Assembly: GCA_002254385.1 (NCBI GenBank)
Contig: NJDO01000018.1
Coordinates: forward strand, 1-20,276
Direction of reading: 5' to 3'
Length of the DNA stretch: 20,276 bases
Origin: Thermoplasmatales archaeon ex4484_6
GTDB taxonomy: Archaea; Thermoplasmatota; Penumbrarchaeia; Penumbrarchaeales; Penumbrarchaeaceae
The notes under the pieces were generated by a model. It did no database searches. It saw only the letters and a list, made by a program, of their open reading frames with translations, and was not told the origin of the DNA. This document shows, piece by piece, positions 14,722-20,276 of this stretch. Within the stretch, counting starts at the first letter, position 1. Each line of letters starts with the position of its first letter. Made by a program: the position numbers and the translations under genes.

Positions 14722-14734
14722 TCACCTCGCTCAG
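14722..14734 (-). repeat. Duplicated archaellin junction sequence (copy 1)
   Basis: CTGAGCGAGGTGA (minus sense) spans the archaellin stop codon and the following SD. The same 13 bases occur at 15365-15377 after the other archaellin, a footprint of tandem duplication. Confidence 0.7.
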
Positions 14735-15360
14735 TCAAGGACCATATACGTTCCTATCAGAACTTCGGGTGTATGGATTTCCTCGTATGTGACGGCTCCG
14801 TGCTTGGGTACTATTTTTATGTAGAGTACATCCTGGGGCTGAAGAGCTGTCGAAAGGTCTATATGGACCATAATGAGAGCTCCCTGTCCGACGATGGGGT
14901 TGGAAGAAGTGAAGTAGCTATCAGGGTCCCTGATCTCTCCGGTAGCATCAGTTGTCCCGGATATGGGCTGCTCCACGGAATAATTGCTCCCAGAAGTGGC
15001 TTCCTGATCCGTATCATCGACGAAAGCAGTGTACTCCAGCGTTTCCTCGTACGACTCACCCATCACCTCGATCACGACATTGCTCATATCGATCGGGTTC
15101 GAGCCGGCCGAGAGCCTCAGTTTGATGTAGACATCCGTTATGGTATTGCTCGAGACAACGCCAATGGATTCGACAACGACGAATCCGGATGATATCTCCT
15201 GCTGCGTCAGTCTTCCCGTCTCCTGCGCCTGCTGATTCAGGGAACCCGCAGTGGAGATGAGAAGAGCTGCAGCAACAGCGGCCACCAGTACCATGGCGAT
15301 GAATAGTATCATCGTCCCTATGCCCATTTCTCCCTTTTTGTTGTTTAAGATTTTCCTCAT
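14731..15360 (-). CDS. Archaellin (second gene of the archaellin operon)
   Basis: 209 residues. Signal peptide MRKILNNKKGEMG is followed by IGTMILFIAMVLVAAVAAAL, almost the textbook archaellin N-terminus; cleavage after the Gly is expected. The rest is the beta-rich outer domain, with INPIDMSNVV-like and EIRDPDSYF patterns. Its first ~50 mature residues are nearly identical to those of the upstream archaellin, showing recent tandem duplication. SD GAGG lies 7 nt before the ATG, and the gap to the previous gene is only 13 nt. Confidence 0.96.
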   Translation of the reverse strand: MRKILNNKKGEMGIGTMILFIAMVLVAAVAAALLISTAGSLNQQAQETGRLTQQEISSGFVVVESIGVVSSNTITDVYIKLRLSAGSNPIDMSNVVIEVMGESYEETLEYTAFVDDTDQEATSGSNYSVEQPISGTTDATGEIRDPDSYFTSSNPIVGQGALIMVHIDLSTALQPQDVLYIKIVPKHGAVTYEEIHTPEVLIGTYMVLD

Positions 15361-15364
15361 TCTT

Positions 15365-15377
15365 TCACCTCGCTCAG
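15365..15377 (-). repeat. Duplicated archaellin junction sequence (copy 2)
   Basis: Same 13 bases as at 14722-14734, again covering a stop codon and the next SD. Confidence 0.7.
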
Positions 15378-16021
15378 CTCAGACTGATGTAGTTGCCGAT
15401 CAGGCTCTCGGGGATGTTTATCTCCTCAAGGGTGGCTGCACCATGCTTCGGAATGATCTTCACGTAGATGGTGTCCTGGGGACTGAGACCATTTACGGAC
15501 GATCCTCCCGCATCCGGAATATCTATCATCACCTTCACGATTCCACCGGATGAGACGATGGGATTCGAGGAAGAATACGTACTGTCCGGATCCCTAACCT
15601 CGGTTGCCTGATAATAGTCGGCATCCGCGGTCGAGGAGCTGAAAGCGAGATTGACCTCGAAGTTCTCTCCGGTCACCTCGATTATCACATTCTCCATATC
15701 TATGGGCTGTGACCCGGCATGGAGTTTCAACTTGAGATAGATGAAATCCACATCGTTATCTGCGGTTCCGGGAGTGGAAGCGTCATGGGATGAATCCGTG
15801 TCCAGACCATACACTTCGATTACCTGGAAACCCGAGGAGACCTCCTGCTGGGTCAACCTCCCTGTTTCCTGAGCCTGCTGGTTGAGCTCCCCTGCCGTGG
15901 ATATCAGCAGGGCTGCAGCAACAGCGGCCACAAGGACCATTGCTATGAAAAGGATCATGGTGCCAATGCCCATTTCTCCCTTTCTCATTCTGTTCACATT
16001 TCCTGCACCTACACGTTTCAT
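15374..16021 (-). CDS. Archaellin (first gene of the archaellin operon, probable major filament subunit)
   Basis: 215 residues. The signal peptide of 18 residues ends RMRKGEMG, before IGTMILFIAMVLVAAVAAAL. The outer domain contains AGSQPIDMENVIIEVTGENF and EVRDPDSTYSSSNPIVSSGG. The first position after a strong TATA box and operator, and the strong SD GAGGTG just before the ATG, suggest it is the most highly expressed archaellin; this is an inference. Several N-terminal ATG or GTG codons are possible, but the SD selects 16021. Confidence 0.96.
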   Translation of the reverse strand: MKRVGAGNVNRMRKGEMGIGTMILFIAMVLVAAVAAALLISTAGELNQQAQETGRLTQQEVSSGFQVIEVYGLDTDSSHDASTPGTADNDVDFIYLKLKLHAGSQPIDMENVIIEVTGENFEVNLAFSSSTADADYYQATEVRDPDSTYSSSNPIVSSGGIVKVMIDIPDAGGSSVNGLSPQDTIYVKIIPKHGAATLEEINIPESLIGNYISLS

Positions 16022-16107
16022 TTTTTCACCTCTTTTTCGAGTTTTGGTTCTTTCACCTCTTCTTTCGGTGAACAGCCGGAGCTAACGCTGAACAATACCA
16101 GCAGCAC
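16018..16107 (-). CDS. Possible leader peptide with lipobox-like motif (29 aa)
   Basis: A GTG-initiated ORF, MLLVLFSVSSGCSPKEEVKE... with a Lys/Glu-rich tail, overlaps the archaellin ATG by ATGA. The short hydrophobic run ending SSGC resembles a lipoprotein signal, although it lacks an N-terminal charge. No good SD precedes it. It could act by translational coupling or be fortuitous. Confidence 0.25.
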   Translation of the reverse strand: MLLVLFSVSSGCSPKEEVKEPKLEKEVKK

Positions 16108-16154
16108 CCCCGCAGGGGAAAAACGGTCAACGACCTCCGGGGAGATACTCCCCG
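16108..16154 (-). other. Structured 5' leader of the archaellin operon
   Basis: Within the ~165-nt leader, two consecutive stems appear in the transcript: CGGGGAG-TAT-CTCCCCG (16154-16138) and GGTC-GTT-GACC (16135-16125), the latter followed by TTTTT (16123-16119). A third stem, CCCC-TGC-GGGG, begins at 16118 and runs to 16108. The second stem plus T-run resembles a weak terminator, so attenuation or mRNA stabilisation is possible. Confidence 0.5.
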
Positions 16155-16210
16155 TGATCCGCTCAGGCTAGCTCTACTTGATCACCGTCATATGAATGCC
16201 CCTTCCACGA

Positions 16211-16219
16211 TTATATAAA
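16211..16219 (-). promoter_or_regulatory. TATA box of the archaellin operon
   Basis: TTTATATAA in the operon sense, a near-ideal archaeal TATA box. Transcription would start near 16185. The operator lies 11 bp upstream, with a C-rich stretch between them. Confidence 0.75.
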
Positions 16220-16230
16220 GGGGGGGTACC

Positions 16231-16248
16231 ATTATCCCGCTGGAGAAT
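16231..16248 (-). promoter_or_regulatory. Archaellum operator dyad, archaellin operon copy
   Basis: ATTCTCCAGCGGGATAAT in the operon sense; it equals its own reverse complement at 14 of 18 positions and differs from the flaF copy at two. The remaining upstream stretch to the stop of the divergent archaellin (16249-16499) shows no gene or other clear signal. Confidence 0.65.
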
Positions 16249-16499
16249 CGTATCAATCCGGAACAGATCGAACATCCCTCTTATCGTCGAAACCGGGCTG
16301 TCCACCCGAGATCGAACAGCAGGCATCCCGTTATCCGGAATCCGGAACTCACTTTGAAAAATCGGACACGAATGATGATACATTCATATCCGAACCTTCA
16401 ACAACCACTCCCCGAGGTATTGTGTGTAAGAGGAATTGAGGTGTATTGGAAGGACCTATCGACCGGATAGTTTGAATTTCCTATAGACCGAGAAAAGCA

Positions 16500-17165
16500 T
16501 CATTTCCGGATTATCATCATCTGTCTTGTGACGGGGTCGGGAATGTGGAATTGAACATAAGCCTTCGAGGATGAATCGGATTGTATGTGGAGATCGACTC
16601 CCTGACCGGCGGTCATCTCATCGGTATCATCCACCCCACCGGCGACCTGAAGATAATCCACATGGATATATACCTTGCACCCGGGAGACAGGTCGGGGGA
16701 ATCCGCAGTGAAAGTCCCTTCCGGATCCGCTATCTCACCCAGTTCCCCGGAACCTCCCGAGGATGTGGAGGGAGCCTCGCAGTTGAACTTTGTCGAGCTT
16801 TCACCCGAAGTGGAATTGCTGTATCCAAGATTGGCAGTCACATCGGCGGTCGTGATTGTGACTATACTTCTCTCCAGACTCAAGGGTTCACTCCCCGGTG
16901 CAAGTCCAACGGTAATGTAGAAATTGTCTATCCTGCCATCATCATCCTCGTCCACAACAGTGATGCTCTCTATCGAGTACTGCGAAGAAGCGTATCTTCT
17001 CACAGCCTCACCTGTCGACCCTCCCCTTGCAAGGAGATCCCCGCCGAACTGTATCAACAACCCGGCTGCTGTTGAAGATATGAGTATCATGGCGATGAGT
17101 AGGATCATCGGCGAGATACCGGATTCACCGGTGTCACCAACCCTTTTCATGATAGGACCATTCAT
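16500..17165 (-). CDS. Divergent archaellin with its own promoter
   Basis: 221 residues from the ATG at 17165; the frame extends to a TTG at 17189, but the TATA box places the transcript start near there. An ATG at 17150 is also possible. The prepilin-type signal (MKRVGDTGESG) precedes ISPMILLIAMILISSTAAGL. The outer domain keeps archaellin patterns (PLSLERSIVTITT, EIADPEGTF) but has two cysteines in the variable part (KFNCEAP, SPGCKVY), absent from the mature parts of two of the others and possibly forming a disulfide. It ends in a basic tail (TRQMMIIRK). It may be a minor, hook-like or cap-proximal subunit; that role is an inference. Confidence 0.88.
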   Translation of the reverse strand: MNGPIMKRVGDTGESGISPMILLIAMILISSTAAGLLIQFGGDLLARGGSTGEAVRRYASSQYSIESITVVDEDDDGRIDNFYITVGLAPGSEPLSLERSIVTITTADVTANLGYSNSTSGESSTKFNCEAPSTSSGGSGELGEIADPEGTFTADSPDLSPGCKVYIHVDYLQVAGGVDDTDEMTAGQGVDLHIQSDSSSKAYVQFHIPDPVTRQMMIIRK

Positions 17166-17207
17166 GGATATCACTATCCGGTGAAGCAAATAGTCATCGG
17201 TGAATGG

Positions 17208-17216
17208 ATTATTAAG
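17208..17216 (-). promoter_or_regulatory. TATA box of the divergent archaellin
   Basis: CTTAATAAT in the gene sense, about 45-50 bp before the chosen ATG, leaving a short leader of ~22 nt. Confidence 0.55.
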
Positions 17217-17228
17217 TGAGGGGATGTG

Positions 17229-17246
17229 AATATCCTGAAGGATAAT
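17229..17246 (-). promoter_or_regulatory. Archaellum operator dyad, divergent archaellin copy
   Basis: ATTATCCTTCAGGATATT in the gene sense fits ATTnTCC-N4-GGAnAAT with one mismatch, and lies 12 bp upstream of the TATA box. The arms AATATCC/GGATAtT are nearly palindromic. Confidence 0.55.
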
Positions 17247-17261
17247 CAGACATCTCCTTCA

Positions 17262-20200
17262 TCATATATCATCATCCAGCTCCTCATCCATCAGGTCCTT
17301 CCTCCTAGTTTCCCTCCGATTCATCAAGAACCTCGTTGCAAGGAATAGGATCACTAGCAGAGAGAAGGCGAGAATACCACCGGCAATCATCATTATGGAA
17401 CCGTAGTCGCTGCCCTTCGGAAGCTGGAGATGAATGACCATCTCGTCGAAGATGGCGGGATCATCGATGCAGGTGATGTTCACGATGATCGTGTCCTGAT
17501 CCACTTTTTCCGGAAGCTCGAATTCCAGCCATAGGCTCATACTGCCCTTTGCCTGAAGAGAGATGGGGCCTGATTCGTTAAGAAGGACCCTTTTTCCTCC
17601 CATAGGTTCTATCGTGGCCGAATCCGATCCGGGACCCTTGATGGAGACGATGTAAGATGTATCCATGTTCCCGTCATTCGTAAAAGTGACGAGCACCCTC
17701 TGCTTCCCACCGAGATCGGGGATCAGCACTGCTTCCTTCTCGGATACGGACACGTCGAGTATCTCACCGACTTCTATGGAGATCTTCTGTGTGAAATGGA
17801 GATCCGCTCTGGACGCAGGTGAAGCTTCGAAGAGGAAATTGTGCTCCCCTTTTCCTGGAACATCCTCCGGTACGAGATGAAGGAGGACTGTCCTATTCTC
17901 CCCCGGCTCCAACGAGACACGCGAGGAGATGGGGTCCACTACCTCCGATATCCATCCGGGGGGTGAGTCAGTTATTTCAAGAACAACAAGGTCCGGGGCA
18001 TTTCCCGTGTTTGTCAAGTTCACCATCATATCCAGCACACTCCAATCATCACACCATGTCTGCTCGTTTCCCCCAATTACTTCCAGTTCCACCCAAGGAA
18101 GTTCCAGAACCGTGAGATTGTAGGTAGATGAGAACCTCTGACCGCCCTCAGCAGGTTCCACCGATATCTCGACATGTATGTTCTTTCCCGCAGTCAGGTT
18201 GCGCGGTACCTCCAGATCAATGGAACTTGTCATCCGGGAGGAAGGCTGGATCGGACCCAACGTATCCGGTAGTGAAGAGCCCGCCACAGACATTGGTATA
18301 CCGGCGTCGTTTGTTCCGTCGATCGTGTAGAACATGGGTGAATTTCCGTTGTTTGTTATACTGAAGGTCAATCTCTGGATCTTCCCGGGATCGATATCTC
18401 TCTGGTAGTTGTTGAAATCCACGTTGTTGTTGTAGATCTTCCTGATCCTGATCTGATGATGTGTCATGGTCAGGTCCTCTCTCTCCCTTAGAGACCTTAT
18501 CTCGAATAGGACCAAGTAATCACCAGCAAGCACATCTTCGGGAACATCGAACGAGAAGACAACATCCTTCTCCGATCCAACATCGAGGAATGCTTCATCC
18601 CATCTCTTCCCGAACCACCCCGAGATATCACCCAGAACGGAGATGTTGAGATGAAGTTCCGCTGTGCCGGAATTCTTGATATGCACAACGGACTCCCCTC
18701 CCTCTCCCGGAATGTAATCGGCATTATCTGTACGGGATACGACATCAAAGGATTGACGAGCCACTACCAGTTCCAACCTCCGAATGTTGTTGGATTCGTT
18801 CATCTCCGCTATCCGACCGTCAGGATCGATCATCACAGTAACATTGTACAGACCGGGAACCGAAGGAGTCCATTCGAAAAGTGAATCCTGTTCCGATGAA
18901 GCTTCCAGATCCCTTTCCATACGGGAAATGAACATCACTTCACCATCAAGTGTGATGAGTGAAGATATCTCTATCCCTTGTAGAGGATAGGGCCACGAAT
19001 TCGATAACCTCAACCGGAATGTGATCCTTTCTCCCGTTATCGCGGTCCTGCCCGACATATCCGGATGCAAATCAACAACTGCAAGGTCGGGCCTCAGATG
19101 CCTTATCAGCCTTATTCCGTCCCTTTCCGGGTTGATGTAGACGAGGTGCAGATTCCCATCACCATCCACCTGCTGGTCCGGATGACCCTTTGTTCTGAAA
19201 GCGGACAATGTAAGAGGGTAGGAACTCGTATCCACTGCGCTACCATCTTCGGGAGAGAGCGCTGTCCGGTAAATGGACCATCCCTTACCCTTGTCCCACC
19301 AGACAAGAGATAGATTTCCCTCGGGGTCCCATTGAATGGATGGATCCTCGCAGTACCATTCGGGAGGGGTCAATGGTAGATCATCCACAAGATCCACTCC
19401 ATCCAGAGTGAAACTCGAGAATATGACACCGGAATGCGAATATCTATCCGAGGAGAAGACCAGGTATGCGGAATTCTTTCCGATCTGCAGGTCCGGTCGT
19501 GTCTGATTACCTGTGATGGATTTCCTTATGGGAGGAAGGAGGACGGTTCCGTTTGCAGACATCCTCGTGAAATATATACCGTAATTCGGGTCCGTTATAT
19601 CCTTCGAACCGTATCTTCCGTTCCATACAAGAACGAGATCCCCCTCTGACGAAATTTCCATATCGAGACTCGTCACTTCACCCAGTCCGGACAGAACTTC
19701 CACTGGTCCAAGGGTCACACCGGTTGCGGGATCCAGCTCCATCATCGATATGGAATAATCGTACTCTCCCTTCTCGGACCAGAACAGGACACCCCTTCCA
19801 TCGCTGTTCGTTCTCAATACGGGCTCGGAAGATAGATCGATCCGGGCCTTGAGCTGGATTCCATCAAGGAGTAGTTCCATATCCATTCCATCATACAGGA
19901 GAGAGCTCATCATGAGGTCGAATGTCCCGTCATGCAGCTCCACCCAGACGATGATTGTCGTATCGTTCCGGGTCGAGCAGACCACGGGGTTGATTGAATT
20001 GGCCGAGGTGGAAGTGATCCTCATGTCATTATGAAGTTTCCATCCCTGCCTGCCAATTTTCAGGTAGTAGATCTCCCGGGAACCTGTCCTGCTGTCACTC
20101 CACACAAGATCCATCCTTCCCTTCTTGTCCAGAGATGTAGATATCATATCCGGAACGGATGAGGAGAAGACGATCTGCTGATCCATGATATCAAGTGGAA

Positions 20201-20276
20201 CCGTGCTCTCCCTATCCTCCAGCACCTGACCGGAGAGGTCATCGAGTGCTGGGAACAACATCGGGACCCCGAGGAA
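17262..20276 (-). CDS. Large propeller / CARDB / NEW3-like surface protein, 5'-partial
   Basis: At least 1004 residues; the frame stays open to the window edge, so the true start (and signal peptide) lies outside. The N-terminal ~385 residues contain repeated beta units such as MDLVWSDSRTGSREIYYLKI and LSLVWWDKGKGWSIYRTAL, resembling BNR-type propeller blades. A CARDB domain follows at ~390-497 (DLAVVDLHPD ... EMNESNNIRRLELVV). Several NEW3/CARDB-like beta-sandwiches fill ~500-930 (GNSPMFYTIDG, GNAPDLVVLEITDSPPGW). It ends in one membrane helix (~955-980) and an RR/KD-rich acidic tail (DLMDEELDDDI). It is an extracellular membrane-anchored protein. It stops 97 nt before the divergent archaellin on the same strand; that gene has its own promoter. 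Confidence 0.88.
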   Translation of the reverse strand, partial: FLGVPMLFPALDDLSGQVLEDRESTVPLDIMDQQIVFSSSVPDMISTSLDKKGRMDLVWSDSRTGSREIYYLKIGRQGWKLHNDMRITSTSANSINPVVCSTRNDTTIIVWVELHDGTFDLMMSSLLYDGMDMELLLDGIQLKARIDLSSEPVLRTNSDGRGVLFWSEKGEYDYSISMMELDPATGVTLGPVEVLSGLGEVTSLDMEISSEGDLVLVWNGRYGSKDITDPNYGIYFTRMSANGTVLLPPIRKSITGNQTRPDLQIGKNSAYLVFSSDRYSHSGVIFSSFTLDGVDLVDDLPLTPPEWYCEDPSIQWDPEGNLSLVWWDKGKGWSIYRTALSPEDGSAVDTSSYPLTLSAFRTKGHPDQQVDGDGNLHLVYINPERDGIRLIRHLRPDLAVVDLHPDMSGRTAITGERITFRLRLSNSWPYPLQGIEISSLITLDGEVMFISRMERDLEASSEQDSLFEWTPSVPGLYNVTVMIDPDGRIAEMNESNNIRRLELVVARQSFDVVSRTDNADYIPGEGGESVVHIKNSGTAELHLNISVLGDISGWFGKRWDEAFLDVGSEKDVVFSFDVPEDVLAGDYLVLFEIRSLREREDLTMTHHQIRIRKIYNNNVDFNNYQRDIDPGKIQRLTFSITNNGNSPMFYTIDGTNDAGIPMSVAGSSLPDTLGPIQPSSRMTSSIDLEVPRNLTAGKNIHVEISVEPAEGGQRFSSTYNLTVLELPWVELEVIGGNEQTWCDDWSVLDMMVNLTNTGNAPDLVVLEITDSPPGWISEVVDPISSRVSLEPGENRTVLLHLVPEDVPGKGEHNFLFEASPASRADLHFTQKISIEVGEILDVSVSEKEAVLIPDLGGKQRVLVTFTNDGNMDTSYIVSIKGPGSDSATIEPMGGKRVLLNESGPISLQAKGSMSLWLEFELPEKVDQDTIIVNITCIDDPAIFDEMVIHLQLPKGSDYGSIMMIAGGILAFSLLVILFLATRFLMNRRETRRKDLMDEELDDDI

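Noticed and set aside
16174..16383. 69-codon minus-strand frame upstream of the archaellin operon
   Set aside because: It covers the operator and the TATA box, so it is unlikely to be translated.

Overview
The window looks archaeal and euryarchaeal, most likely from the Thermoplasmatota (for example a marine-benthic-group-D-like lineage); the phylum call is an inference. The evidence is a complete archaellum (archaeal flagellum) locus of the euryarchaeal flaCDE-F-G-H-I-J type, an A-type ATP synthase B subunit, TATA-box promoters, a leaderless-looking gene, Shine-Dalgarno (SD) sites matching GGAGGTGATC, and CARDB-type surface proteins with a C-terminal membrane anchor. No tRNA, rRNA, CRISPR array or insertion sequence was seen.

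Layout. Positions 1-2877 (+): the end of a TPR plus CxxCxGxG zinc-ribbon protein and a secreted parallel beta-helix/CARDB surface protein. 2911-4299 (+): a solitary atpB with its own TATA box and no SD. 4637-4987 (+): a small winged-helix regulator. 5091-6225 (-): a two-gene unit, an orphan membrane protein and a protein that may join an Sm-like barrel to an Hsp20-like domain. 6388-12081 (-): flaF-flaG-flaH-flaI-flaJ, tightly packed. 12655-16021 (-): three archaellins followed by a flaC/flaD/E fusion, ending in a hairpin plus T-run terminator. 16500-17165 (-): a fourth, divergent archaellin with its own promoter. 17262-20276 (-): the C-terminal part (more than 1000 residues) of a large propeller/CARDB surface protein that runs off the window.

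How it works together. FlaI (ATPase), FlaH (KaiC-like partner) and FlaJ (membrane platform) form the motor. FlaF and FlaG are the periplasmic stator. FlaCDE is the cytoplasmic ring and chemotaxis link, and the archaellins build the filament. No prepilin peptidase or chemotaxis gene is present here.

The most notable finding is an imperfect 18-bp dyad, roughly ATTnTCC-N4-GGAnAAT. It lies 9-12 bp upstream of the TATA box of all three archaellum transcription units: the flaF operon, the three-archaellin operon and the divergent archaellin. Related sites lie in the promoter region of the nearby winged-helix gene. This suggests a local archaellum regulon with a linked, possibly autoregulated transcription factor. 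The second is a FlaF about 2.5 times normal length, whose extra C-terminal ~250 residues look like a heavily glycosylated beta-propeller. Three possible small ORFs in leaders and gaps of the archaellum operons may encode undescribed small proteins; they are called with low confidence.
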